A stretch of DNA of 64,000 bases from Actinomycetota bacterium (GTDB lineage: Bacteria; Actinomycetota; Actinomycetes; S36-B12): the NCBI GenBank assembly GCA_016717115.1, contig JADKGE010000003.1, forward strand, positions 248,001-312,000, in the 5' to 3' direction. The notes beneath the pieces are model-generated. The model saw only the letters and a list, made by a program, of their open reading frames with translations, made no database searches and was not told where the DNA came from. This document shows positions 10,204-17,885 of the stretch, in pieces. Numbering within the stretch: the first letter of the stretch is position 1; every line of letters starts with the position of its first letter. Position numbers and translations under genes: made by a program.

Positions 10204-10232
10204 ACTGTAGCCCCCGTCAGGTCGTAGGACAA
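10204..10232 (-). promoter_or_regulatory. Promoter of the transketolase/RuBisCO-like operon
   Basis: On the minus strand TTGTCC (10232-10227) and TACAGT (10209-10204) are separated by 17 bases, a good -35/-10 match for a housekeeping sigma factor. The -35 box lies inside the left operator, which suggests repression by blocking polymerase. Start of transcription is predicted at about 10197, on the GTG codon. Confidence 0.5.
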
Positions 10233-10320
10233 CTAACATCTAGGAATTTCCTGCGGGGGCCTGCCCCGAGGTTTCGTGGATCTCGACCACGGAAGGCCGA
10301 GTTGTTAGTTGTCCTACTTC
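10221..10320. promoter_or_regulatory. Divergent operator region, two GntR-like sites
   Basis: GTAGGACAACTAACA (10224-10238) reappears as an exact inverted copy at 10303-10317, a perfect 15-bp inverted repeat with a 64-base spacer. Each arm is centred on a pseudo-palindrome of the form GTnGT-nnn-AC: GTCGTAGGACAAC (10221-10233) and GTTGTCCTACTTC (10308-10320), which resembles operators of GntR-family sugar-acid regulators. The centres are 87 bp apart, roughly eight helical turns, compatible with looping between the two divergent promoters. The regulator gene is not in the window. Confidence 0.6.
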
Positions 10321-10323
10321 CCC

Positions 10324-10353
10324 TTGCTTTGGGGGTCGTGCCGCCTCTAGGGT
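10324..10353 (+). promoter_or_regulatory. Probable promoter of the cupin/LsrF-like operon
   Basis: TTGCTT (10324-10329) and TAGGGT (10348-10353) with an 18-base spacer form an actinobacterial-type promoter directly upstream of the cupin gene; the right operator lies just upstream of the -35 box. Predicted 5' leader is about 20 bases and contains the ribosome site GGAAAGG. Confidence 0.4.
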
Positions 10354-10380
10354 GGGGGGACCCAGGAAAGGTGAGGCGCC

Positions 10381-10752
10381 ATGGAACACACGTGCTGCGG
10401 TGATGCCGCGTACCGATTCGGCGACTACGGACCGGCGTACCTGCTCCGCGGACCGCGCACCGACATCGGAGTCGTGCTCCTGCGCCCCGGCGACGACGTC
10501 GTGAACCACTACCACGCGAACGTCGAGGAGAGCTTCTACATCATCAAGGGCGAAGGCACCTTGTGGGTCGACTGCACGCAGATGCACACGATCCGCCCCG
10601 GTGACGTCTACCAGTCGCCACCCGGCGAGATGCACTACTTCTCCAACGCCTCCGATGAGGAGTTCCAGATGCTGTTCATCAAGGCTCCGTACGACCCCCA
10701 GGACACCGTCCCGATGCCCTGGGTCCCGGGTGAGCCGGTTCCCCAGAAGTAA
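10381..10752 (+). CDS. Small cupin-domain protein
   Basis: 123-residue single-domain cupin. The first cupin motif is clear: GDDVVNHYHANVEESFYIIKGEG with His43, His45 and Glu49/50 as metal ligands; the second motif supplies His85 (PPGEMHYFSN). Cys5-Cys6 near the N-terminus is unusual. In the MTA-isoprenoid shunt a cupin removes methanethiol from 1-methylthioxylulose 5-phosphate next to a RuBisCO-like protein, which makes this a plausible function here; a sugar-phosphate isomerase role is also possible. It is divergent from the transketolase/RuBisCO-like operon and shares its operator region. It is followed by the LsrF-like gene after 54 bases. Confidence 0.8.
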   Translation: MEHTCCGDAAYRFGDYGPAYLLRGPRTDIGVVLLRPGDDVVNHYHANVEESFYIIKGEGTLWVDCTQMHTIRPGDVYQSPPGEMHYFSNASDEEFQMLFIKAPYDPQDTVPMPWVPGEPVPQK

Positions 10753-10806
10753 CCCACCATTCCCGCGCGCCGCGACCCGCAGACGGCGCCAACAGAAAGG
10801 CACGTC

Positions 10807-11691
10807 ATGGCCGACACCGAAGGCAACCTCGACGCCAAGCAGTTCCGCCCGGACGTCCCCCAGGAGATGGCGGGCTTCCACGTCAAGGGTGCCGGCAGCC
10901 TCGACTTCGGCATGAAGCACCGCCTCGGGCGCATCTTCCGCGAGGACGGCCGCACCGTGATGCTCGCCTTCGACCATGGTTACTTCCAAGGCCCCACGAG
11001 CGGCCTGGAGCGGATCGACCTGAACATCGTGCCCCTGGCGCCGCACGCGGATGCACTGATGGCGACCCGCGGTGTGTTCCGCTCGCTGATCCCGGCCGGT
11101 ATCGATACCGCACTGGTGCTGCGTGCGTCGGGTGGCCCGTCGATCCTCAAGGAGCTCTCCGATGAGCGGCTGGCGATGAGCATCGAGGACATCGTGCGGA
11201 TCGACGCCGCGGCTGCTGCGGTGCAGGTCTACATCGGCGGCGAGCATGAGACCCAGTCGGTCCACAACCTCACGCAGCTGGTCGACGCCGGGATGGCCTT
11301 CGGCATCCCCGTCATGGGCGTCACGGCCGTCGGCCGCGACATGGCCCGTGACGCGAGGTACCTGGGGCTGGCCACGCGCATCATCGCCGAACTCGGTGCT
11401 CAGGTCGTCAAGACCTACTACTGCGACGAGGACTTCGACCAGGTCACGGCTGCCTGCCCCGTGCCGATCATCATGGCCGGCGGCAAGAAGCTGCCTTCGC
11501 TGGAGGCGCTCACGATGGCCGCGAACGCCATCGCCGGTGGCGCATCGGGCGTCGACATGGGGCGCAACATCTTCCAGCGCACCGCGCCGGAGGCCATGAT
11601 CAAGTCGGTCAGTGCCGTCGTGCACGAGGGCCTGTCCGGCGCCGAGGCGCACGCGATGTACCTCGACCTCAGTGGCGGAGCGTCCGACTAG
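10807..11691 (+). CDS. LsrF-like class I aldolase / thiolase family protein
   Basis: 294-residue TIM-barrel enzyme of the DeoC/FbaB/LsrF group. RTVMLAFDHGYFQGPT (50-64) and the Schiff-base lysine in AQVVKTYYC (Lys202) closely resemble LsrF, which in AI-2 breakdown cleaves phosphohydroxypentanedione with CoA to DHAP and acetyl-CoA. IMAGGKKL and the C-terminal GASGVDMGRNIFQ phosphate-binding loop are also family-typical. No LsrK-type FGGY kinase is present; the kinase here is MtnK-like. The enzyme therefore likely cleaves a phosphorylated deoxy- or methylthio-pentose intermediate made in this island. A good ribosome site (GAAAGGCACGTC) precedes the ATG. Confidence 0.82.
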   Translation: MADTEGNLDAKQFRPDVPQEMAGFHVKGAGSLDFGMKHRLGRIFREDGRTVMLAFDHGYFQGPTSGLERIDLNIVPLAPHADALMATRGVFRSLIPAGIDTALVLRASGGPSILKELSDERLAMSIEDIVRIDAAAAAVQVYIGGEHETQSVHNLTQLVDAGMAFGIPVMGVTAVGRDMARDARYLGLATRIIAELGAQVVKTYYCDEDFDQVTAACPVPIIMAGGKKLPSLEALTMAANAIAGGASGVDMGRNIFQRTAPEAMIKSVSAVVHEGLSGAEAHAMYLDLSGGASD

Positions 11692-11696
11692 CGACG

Positions 11697-12386
11697 TCAG
11701 CGGATCCCGGTGTCGCAGGAGACGACGACGAGCGACGGCGACGGGCCATTGCGGGTGTCAACGCGAACGGGCGTGCAGTACATGCCCGCATCCGCGGTGA
11801 CGATCCACACGGCGCGAGGAAGGCGCAGGAGGAATCCGTCCGAGTCGGCCTGAGCGGTTCGCCGGCGGGAGCCCGATGTCGCGGTCGCCGTGGCCGGAGC
11901 TCCAGCGATCTCGCAGACCTCCCCGGGCCGCTGGACGGGGCACGTCGGTCCGAGGTCCACGCGACCACGAACGGCGACCGCGCCCCCAGCAGTGAGCAGT
12001 GCCTCGTACTGCGTCCAGCGGGCCGTCTCGCAGCCGTTCGTGCGCGCGAATCCGGCGTTGACGGCGGAGCCCTGCCACCTGCCGACGACCCGAGCGCGCT
12101 CGGGACCGCCGTAGACCATCGTGCAGGCCAGCCCCTTGGGGAGCGGCGCGAAGGGCTTCTTGAGACTCTCGAGGAGGGCGCAGGCCCGCACCCGGTTGGG
12201 ATGGGTCCCGCCGACGGGGTCGCAGGTCAGCGTCCAGGTGTCGCTCATCCCGGGTGCCGAGCTCACGGTCACGGTGAGGCGGGACGGACCGCCGGCGGCG
12301 ATCGCCAACGGCGTCGAACCGATCCAGAGCGCGACCACGGTCAGGATGAGCGCCATCGTGAAGGGGGCGCGGCGGATGCTGGTCAC
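11697..12386 (-). CDS. Secreted subtilisin-inhibitor-like (SSI) protein with C-terminal extension
   Basis: 229-residue secreted protein. A signal peptide (about 1-31) precedes an SSI domain (about 35-120): WTLTCDPVGGTHPNRVRAC, then KGLACTMVYGGPERAR, with four cysteines (55, 69, 88, 119) in the usual SSI positions. The reactive bond by alignment to SSI is Met90-Val91 (CTM-VY), predicting inhibition of subtilisin/chymotrypsin-like serine proteases. Unlike classical SSI (about 110 residues mature) it continues for about 105 residues with a GPTCPVQRPGEVC motif and a region resembling small carboxypeptidase-regulatory-like domains (SDGFLLRLPRAVWIV). It is convergent with the LsrF-like gene (5 bases apart). 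GTG start. Confidence 0.8.
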   Translation of the reverse strand: MTSIRRAPFTMALILTVVALWIGSTPLAIAAGGPSRLTVTVSSAPGMSDTWTLTCDPVGGTHPNRVRACALLESLKKPFAPLPKGLACTMVYGGPERARVVGRWQGSAVNAGFARTNGCETARWTQYEALLTAGGAVAVRGRVDLGPTCPVQRPGEVCEIAGAPATATATSGSRRRTAQADSDGFLLRLPRAVWIVTADAGMYCTPVRVDTRNGPSPSLVVVSCDTGIR

Positions 12387-12474
12387 AGTCCATTGTGCGC
12401 CCGAGGCCCGGCCGATGGCGCCGATGCCGGGAGCCAGCGTCGCCGAATCGCGGGAGACGAGGCATCATGGTGGG

Positions 12475-13611
12475 GTGAGCATCTTCGATCGACGACCCCA
12501 CCTGCGCTGGGCGGTCCCCGCCGCGGCCGGCGCCCTGATCCTCGCCGGCACGGTGGCCGGCACCGTCGGCGCCTCGGCCGACGCGGGACTGCCCCCCAAG
12601 ACCGCCGAGGCGCTCCTGGTCGAGCTCCAGGCACCGCAGGCGACGGCCCTGTCCGGCACGATCGTGGCCACGGCCGACCTGGGGCTGCCCGAGCTGCCCA
12701 CGGGTATGGGCTCGAGCGCTGAACTGTCCTCCCTGGTGAGCGGTTCGCACACCCTGCGGGTCTGGAGCGATGGCCCGGAGCGCACGCGCCTGGCCATGAT
12801 CGGCACGGCCCAGGAGTCCGACGTCGTCCGCAACGGACGTGACGTCTGGATGTGGTCCAGCACCAACGACACCGCCGATCACTATGTCCTGCCCGAGCGC
12901 GACACGTCCGCTGTGTCGCCGCTGCCGGCCGACCTGCCGCGCACGCCCCAGGAGGCCGCCGCACTGGTCCTCGCGAGCCTTGACGGCACCACCGGGGTGT
13001 CGACGTCGGGTGTCGACCAGGTCGCGGGCCGCCCGGTGTACGAACTGATCCTGACACCCAAGCAGACGGACACCCTCGTGGCGCGCGTCGTCATGGCGAT
13101 GGATGCCGAGACCAGGATCCCGTTGCGGGTGCAGGTCTTCTCGACAGCGATGAGCGATCCGGCCTACGAGGTCGGCTTCACGTCGGTCGACTTCTCGACG
13201 CCGGAGGCACGCCTGTTCGAGTTCACTCCGCCGCCCGGGGCCACGGTCACGGAGCACGCGGCCCCGAGCAAAGAGGCCATGGCCGCGGGCTCGGGGACGA
13301 AGCCGGGGGCGGGGGCTTCGCCTACGGTCGTCGGGAGCGGGTGGAGCCAGGTCGTCATCGCCGCGATGCCCGTCGATGAGGCCGCCGGCCTGGCCGGGGC
13401 GACGGTCGGTGGGAACGGCGGCGAGATGGCGAGCAGCGGTGGCCTCGATGCAGCAGCGCTGCTGGAGTCTCTGCCCCGCACGTCGGGGACCTGGGGTTCT
13501 GGACGTGTGCTGAACGGCACGCTCTTCTCGGCGATCCTCACCGACGACGGAAGGATCGCGATCGGCGCCGTGACCCCGCAGACCCTGGGCGCCGCGTTGG
13601 CCGCGCAGTGA
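12475..13611 (+). CDS. LolA-like secreted/membrane-anchored protein
   Basis: 378-residue protein with an N-terminal signal/anchor helix (RWAVPAAAGALILAGTVAGTVGA) followed by a lipoprotein-carrier-like half-barrel of the actinobacterial LolA/DUF2092 type (about 35-260): HTLRVWSDGPERTRLAMI, DVWMWSSTND, GVDQVAGRPVYELILTP and VDFSTPEARLFEFTPPPGATV. Family members bind lipid or regulate sigma factors; the exact role is unknown. GTG at 12475 is used since upstream residues of the open frame do not belong. The stop overlaps the following ATPase gene (GTGA), so the protein probably works with the ABC transporter, perhaps as an extracytoplasmic partner of a lipid or peptide exporter. Confidence 0.75.
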   Translation: MSIFDRRPHLRWAVPAAAGALILAGTVAGTVGASADAGLPPKTAEALLVELQAPQATALSGTIVATADLGLPELPTGMGSSAELSSLVSGSHTLRVWSDGPERTRLAMIGTAQESDVVRNGRDVWMWSSTNDTADHYVLPERDTSAVSPLPADLPRTPQEAAALVLASLDGTTGVSTSGVDQVAGRPVYELILTPKQTDTLVARVVMAMDAETRIPLRVQVFSTAMSDPAYEVGFTSVDFSTPEARLFEFTPPPGATVTEHAAPSKEAMAAGSGTKPGAGASPTVVGSGWSQVVIAAMPVDEAAGLAGATVGGNGGEMASSGGLDAAALLESLPRTSGTWGSGRVLNGTLFSAILTDDGRIAIGAVTPQTLGAALAAQ

Positions 13612-14546
13612 CCCATGCCGCTTCGGCGATCACCACGACGGGACTGACCAAGCTCTTCGGCAAGCAGGCCGCCGTCGACGGAATCGACCTGCAGGTGCCG
13701 TACGGCGCGGTGTACGGCTTCCTCGGCCCCAACGGCTCGGGCAAGACCACGACGATCCGCATGCTCCTGGGCCTCGTCCATGCCAGCGCGGGCGAGATCG
13801 AGGTGCTCGGGGAGCCCATCCCGGGCGGCCTGTCGAGGATCCTGCCGCGCGTGGGATCCCTCGTCGAAGGCCCGGCCTTCCACCCCTACCTGTCCGGCCG
13901 GGCCAACCTGGCCCGTCTCGACGCGGCCGATCGCTTCGCCGACCCGTCGACGTCGCGCACCCGCATCGATGCAGCCCTCGAGCGCGTCGACCTCCTCGGG
14001 GCGGCACGGAAGCGCTATCGCGCGTACTCGCTCGGCATGCGGCAGCGCCTCGCCATCGCCGCGGCACTCCTCACCCCGCGCGACCTGCTCGTGCTCGACG
14101 AGCCCACGAACGGCCTCGACCCGCAGGGCACCCGCGAGGTCCGATCGCTGATCGCCTCCCTCACGGGCGAGGGCGCGACGATCCTCGTCTCCAGCCACCT
14201 GCTGTCGGAGGTCGAGCAGATCTGCTCGCACCTCGGCATCCTGAGACAGGGCCGCCTCGTCGCCCAGGGCACGGTCGACGAGGTCCGGTCGGGCTCGCGT
14301 GCCGTCGCCGAGGTCTTGACCGCATCCCCGGAGGAGGCCGCCACCGTGCTGCGCGGCCTCGGGCTGGCGGATGTGACGGTGACAACCACGGGCGTCCGTG
14401 CCGCCCCCGACGGTGTCGACCCCGAGCGGATCGTGGCCGCCCTCGTGGGCGCAGGCGTCGGGGTGCGCGGGTTCGCGGTGCAGAGCCCGAGCCTGGAGGA
14501 CCTGTTCGTCTCGCTGACGGGGGAGGGCTTCGATGTCAGCAACTGA
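13608..14546 (+). CDS. ABC-2 exporter ATP-binding protein
   Basis: 312-residue single ATPase. Walker A is FLGPNGSGKTTT, the signature region reads YSLGMRQRLAIA, Walker B is DLLVLDEPTNGLDP, with the H-loop SSHLLSEVEQI. The C-terminal about 80 residues form the extra domain common in CcmA/BcrA-type exporters. GTG start overlaps the LolA-like stop, and the 3' end overlaps the permease by 14 bases, so the three genes form one operon. Confidence 0.9.
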   Translation: MTHAASAITTTGLTKLFGKQAAVDGIDLQVPYGAVYGFLGPNGSGKTTTIRMLLGLVHASAGEIEVLGEPIPGGLSRILPRVGSLVEGPAFHPYLSGRANLARLDAADRFADPSTSRTRIDAALERVDLLGAARKRYRAYSLGMRQRLAIAAALLTPRDLLVLDEPTNGLDPQGTREVRSLIASLTGEGATILVSSHLLSEVEQICSHLGILRQGRLVAQGTVDEVRSGSRAVAEVLTASPEEAATVLRGLGLADVTVTTTGVRAAPDGVDPERIVAALVGAGVGVRGFAVQSPSLEDLFVSLTGEGFDVSN

Positions 14547-15402
14547 TCTGTCCGCCTCGCCATCGGCGCCGGCGAGGAGCCGCACCGTCGTCGCTTCGCT
14601 GCGACTCCTGCGCTCGGAGCTGCGGATCATCGCCGGCCGGCGCCGCAACCAGGCCGGCATCCTCGTGCTGGCTTCGGTGCCGGTGCTCATCGCCGTGGCG
14701 CTGAAGTTCTCCCAGCCTCGTGAGGGTCGCGGCCCCGACTTCATCTCCTCGGCCACGTCGAACGGGATCTTCGTGTCGCTCACCGCGCTGAGCATCGAGA
14801 TCGCCTTGTTCCTCCCCCTCGCGGTGGCCGCGCTCGCGGGCGACACGATTGCGGGCGAGGCCAACATCGGCACGCTGCGGTATCTGCTGACAGTGCCCGT
14901 CGATCGCACGCGGCTGCTCGCGGTCAAGTTCGTGTCGCTGGTCCTCGGCGCCTGCTTCGGTGTGCTCGTCGTCGCGGTGACCGGAGTGATCGTCGGCGGA
15001 GCGCTGTTCGGGCTCGGCCCGACGACACTGCTGTCGGGCAGCCAGATCGGCCTCGCCGACGCGCTGGCGCGGCTGGCGCTGGCGGTGCTCTATCTCAGCG
15101 CGGGGCTCGCGGGCCTCGCCGCCATTGGCTTGTTCATCTCCACGCTGACCGAGCAGCCGATCGGCGCGATGATCGCGATCACCGTGGTGTCGACTGCGAT
15201 GTGGATCCTCGACGGGATCCCGCAGCTTGAGTGGCTGCAGCCGTGGCTGCTCGTCCACTACTGGACGGCCTTCTCCGACGCCTTCCGCGACCCCATCTTC
15301 TACGAGCAGATGCGCCAGGGACTCCTCGTCGCGCTCGGCTATGTCGTCGTGTTCGTGAGCCTCGCCTGGGCGCGCTTCACCCAGAAGGACATCACCAGCT
15401 GA
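14533..15402 (+). CDS. ABC-2 type transporter permease
   Basis: 289-residue membrane protein with six predicted helices and a cytoplasmic N-terminus, matching the ABC-2 permease pattern (AGDTIAGEANIGTLRYLLTVPVDRTRLLAVK is the typical coupling segment). It is encoded in a 14-base overlap with its ATPase. Substrate unknown; association with the LolA-like protein hints at lipid or lipoprotein-related export. Confidence 0.88.
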   Translation: MSATDLSASPSAPARSRTVVASLRLLRSELRIIAGRRRNQAGILVLASVPVLIAVALKFSQPREGRGPDFISSATSNGIFVSLTALSIEIALFLPLAVAALAGDTIAGEANIGTLRYLLTVPVDRTRLLAVKFVSLVLGACFGVLVVAVTGVIVGGALFGLGPTTLLSGSQIGLADALARLALAVLYLSAGLAGLAAIGLFISTLTEQPIGAMIAITVVSTAMWILDGIPQLEWLQPWLLVHYWTAFSDAFRDPIFYEQMRQGLLVALGYVVVFVSLAWARFTQKDITS

Positions 15403-15521
15403 CAAGCCGTCACCCCTGGCGTTCACCTCAACGCGGTACCCACGCGCTCCCGCACGCGGCCTAGCGCGACACTGCCGGCACGTTCGCGTAGGAAGGGGGT
15501 ACCCGGCTCCGTAGGAGGCCC

Positions 15522-16844
15522 ATGACCGACCTCGATCGCATCATCGCCCGCAACCTGCTCGACGCGCCGGGCTCGATCATCTTCGTGAAGGACCTCCTCG
15601 GCAGGTTCGTCAGGGTCAGTATCGACTGCGCGCGGGTGAACGGCCGGACGCAGGAGGAGATGGCGGGCCTGACGGACTTCGACCTGACAGACCATGCCCA
15701 TGCCACCGAGCTGCTGGCCGACGAGCAGCGGATCATCGCCACGGGCGTGCCTCTGATCGACAAGGAGGAAGCCGACCGCCTGCACGACGAGCCAGGCACG
15801 TGGGTGGAGACCAGCAAATTCCCTCTGCGCGACGCGAGCGGCACCATCATCGGGACGTTCGGCTACACCCGTGACGTCACCCGGTGGGAACAAGCGGAGC
15901 GGCTTCTGGCGCGGATGGCCGAGGACTTCTCGCAGGCGAACGCGCATCTCGTTGAGGTCGAGGCCCAGTTGAGTGCCGTCCTCAACGGCTCCATGGACGC
16001 CATCGCCCGGTACGACCGTGACCTGCGCTACCAGTACCTCAATCCCGCGGGCGAGCGATGGCGGGGGGCCACTCTGGCGGAGCTGATCGGTCGCACCGAC
16101 CGGGAGTCGGGGATGCCCGCGAGCGTCCTCGTCGTCCTCGAGTCTGCGCTGCGCAGCGTGCTGGAGTCCGAGGAGCCGCGCGACGTCGAGTTCGCCGCGC
16201 AGGCCAGCCCGAACGGCGAGGAGTCATGGTTCCACCTGTCGCTGTCGCCCGACAAGGAGGCGACCGGCGCCGTCGTCGGGGTCCTGACGTCGCTGCGCGA
16301 CATCACCGAGATCAAGCGCGCCGAGCAGGTACTGGCGCGGCAGGCGATGCACGATCCGTTGACGGGGCTGGCCAACCGCTACCTCCTCATGGACCGCCTG
16401 GCCAAGGCACTCATGCGTCTCCAACGTGACCCTGGCCGCCTAGCGCTGTTCTTCATCGACCTCGACCGGTTCAAGGACGTCAACGACACCTACGGCCACG
16501 AGACAGGTGACCGTGTCCTCGTCGAGGCCGCGCGACGACTGGAGATGGTGGCGCGGCGGGAGGACACGGTCGCTCGGCTGGGCGGTGACGAATACATCGT
16601 GCTGTGTGACCAGGTGGCATCCGCGGATGTCCATTCCCTGGCTGAGCGGATCGTGGCGACCCTGGCGGAGCCGTTCCACGACGGGACGGTGGCCTTCCCG
16701 ATGTCAGCCAGCGTGGGGGCGATGGTCACCGACGATCCTCGCGCCGGTGCCGCGGAACTGCTGCACAACGCCGACTCCGCCATGTACCGGGCCAAGGTCG
16801 CGGGTCGGAACCGATACGAGGTCTTCGACGTGCGCTCCGCCTAG
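15522..16844 (+). CDS. PAS-PAS-GGDEF diguanylate cyclase
   Basis: 440-residue cytoplasmic signalling protein. Two PAS domains (about 10-130 and 145-265) are followed by a GGDEF domain (about 275-438). The active-site loop reads RLGGDEYIVL, that is GGDEY instead of GGDEF, still within functional variation. An RxxD allosteric inhibition site (RRED) sits five residues before it, so product inhibition by c-di-GMP is expected. The helix linker ARQAMHDPLTGLANRYLL is intact. No EAL domain and no membrane segment; the signal would be sensed by the PAS domains. ATG with ribosome site TAGGAGG. Confidence 0.9.
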   Translation: MTDLDRIIARNLLDAPGSIIFVKDLLGRFVRVSIDCARVNGRTQEEMAGLTDFDLTDHAHATELLADEQRIIATGVPLIDKEEADRLHDEPGTWVETSKFPLRDASGTIIGTFGYTRDVTRWEQAERLLARMAEDFSQANAHLVEVEAQLSAVLNGSMDAIARYDRDLRYQYLNPAGERWRGATLAELIGRTDRESGMPASVLVVLESALRSVLESEEPRDVEFAAQASPNGEESWFHLSLSPDKEATGAVVGVLTSLRDITEIKRAEQVLARQAMHDPLTGLANRYLLMDRLAKALMRLQRDPGRLALFFIDLDRFKDVNDTYGHETGDRVLVEAARRLEMVARREDTVARLGGDEYIVLCDQVASADVHSLAERIVATLAEPFHDGTVAFPMSASVGAMVTDDPRAGAAELLHNADSAMYRAKVAGRNRYEVFDVRSA

Positions 16845-17458
16845 TGCCGTCGTGACCGGGGCACGATCGTGCCACCGAATCCGCCTTGGGCCACCGGCGT
16901 GAGGATGCCGCGCCGACGGGCCTTCTCCACCCAGCTGATCACCGTGCGTGGCGATACCTGCCGCTCGATGGAGATCGTCCGCGCGTATCCTCGGCCGACG
17001 TCCAGGTACTCACGGGCGATCTCCTCGAGGAACGCGTCGGTGAGCGGCGCATTGACCGCCTTGCCGACGTCGGCGGCGTCCGGGTAGCCCGTGAGGGGGT
17101 AGTCGAAGGCGAACGGGTCGATGCCTTTGCTGAGCAGCTGCGGGATCGCGCGCGTGACGATGTCGAGCGGGCTCGCCCACCGGAACTCTCGCTGCATCCG
17201 GACGAGGTCGAGACCTCCAGACGAACGGGCGTCGAGTCGAGTCAGGGCCGGGACGTCGTCCACCAGGTCGACGGTCGCCTCGATGAGCCATCCGGTCACT
17301 CCCGTGTCAGGATCGACGAACATGTGGTCGACGATGACAGGCAGGGCGAAAACGAGGCCGTCCGAGATGCGCCACTGGCGTTTTCGGCCCGGAGCCGGTC
17401 GTACCCGCGACGTCACGCCCCAGCGGGCGTCGGGTTCTGTCATCGCCTTTCGTGGCAC
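16841..17458 (-). CDS. Helix-turn-helix protein of unknown function
   Basis: 205-residue protein. The C-terminal third contains a probable HTH: AREYLDVGRGYARTISIERQVSPRTVISWVEKARRRGIL, a pattern seen in transposase-like or phage-type DNA-binding proteins. The N-terminal region (about 30-110) looks like a beta-rich domain of unknown role (VDHMFVDPDTGVTGWLIEATVDL). GTG at 17458 has a TAAGG ribosome site 7 bases upstream. Two ATGTAAGG direct repeats overlap this leader and may be its own operator. Convergent with the cyclase gene with a 4-base overlap. I do not recognise a specific family. Confidence 0.6.
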   Translation of the reverse strand: MPRKAMTEPDARWGVTSRVRPAPGRKRQWRISDGLVFALPVIVDHMFVDPDTGVTGWLIEATVDLVDDVPALTRLDARSSGGLDLVRMQREFRWASPLDIVTRAIPQLLSKGIDPFAFDYPLTGYPDAADVGKAVNAPLTDAFLEEIAREYLDVGRGYARTISIERQVSPRTVISWVEKARRRGILTPVAQGGFGGTIVPRSRRH

Positions 17459-17465
17459 ATAGGAA

Positions 17466-17493
17466 CCTTACATCGCACCGGGCATCCTTACAT
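17466..17493 (-). promoter_or_regulatory. Direct repeat ATGTAAGG x2 before the HTH gene
   Basis: ATGTAAGG occurs at 17493-17486 and again at 17473-17466 on the minus strand, 20 bp apart (two helical turns). The second copy also supplies the ribosome-binding site of the HTH gene. This arrangement fits an autoregulatory operator. Confidence 0.35.
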
Positions 17494-17885
17494 GATGGGG
17501 AGACAGCAGACGACGATCGGTGTCCTGGCGGGCGGCAGCACGTCCATAACGATGTGGTTGCAGCGTCGACGGCGATGTTGCGCTACCGCTCGCCGAACCG
17601 CTAGCGTCGCGTTCTCGCGACGACCTCCGTCTCGCGACGCTGGCAGATTGGGGAGCCCGATGATGGTTGTAGGTCGAATCTAGGCCGTTGGCCGCCCCCT
17701 GCTGGTTGAGCCCTTTCGAGGGCTCACGCCCCGGCTGAGCCCTCTGCTCAACCGTTCACGTTGCTACCGCAACTGCTACCGACGATCCCGTCTCGCCCCA
17801 CCCATAGGCGTGCGGCGCCGTCGACTCTCATTGCTGGCACCTCATCGCGGCGCGGGTCGATCACTCGCGCCGGAATGGAGACGTC
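17494..17885. other. 392-bp gap without a convincing gene
   Basis: Between the HTH gene leader and the membrane protein no reading frame has credible coding character; frames present are short and arginine-rich as expected for shadow translation. The only structure seen is the nested hairpin at 17704-17753. The region separates divergent genes, so promoters for both are expected here. Confidence 0.5.
17704..17753. repeat. Nested palindromes, REP-like
   Basis: GGTTGAGC (17704-17711) and GCTCAACC (17746-17753) are exact inverted copies. Inside, TGAGCCCT-TTCG-AGGGCTCA (17707-17726) is a perfect 8-bp stem capped by a UUCG-type tetraloop, followed by another TGAGCCCT copy (17735-17742). The outer and inner words match those at 2030-2052, so this may be one copy of a small dispersed palindromic family. 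Confidence 0.5.

Noticed and set aside
7170..11691. Assignment of the island to D-apiose/apionate catabolism
   Set aside because: RuBisCO-like proteins and transketolases occur in those pathways too, but no apiose/apionate dehydrogenase, oxidoisomerase or four-carbon acid-sugar kinase is present, whereas an MtnK-like kinase is.
17492..17683. Small frame in the gap after the HTH gene
   Set aside because: Arg/Ser/Thr-rich, no ribosome site and no family resemblance; treated as non-coding.
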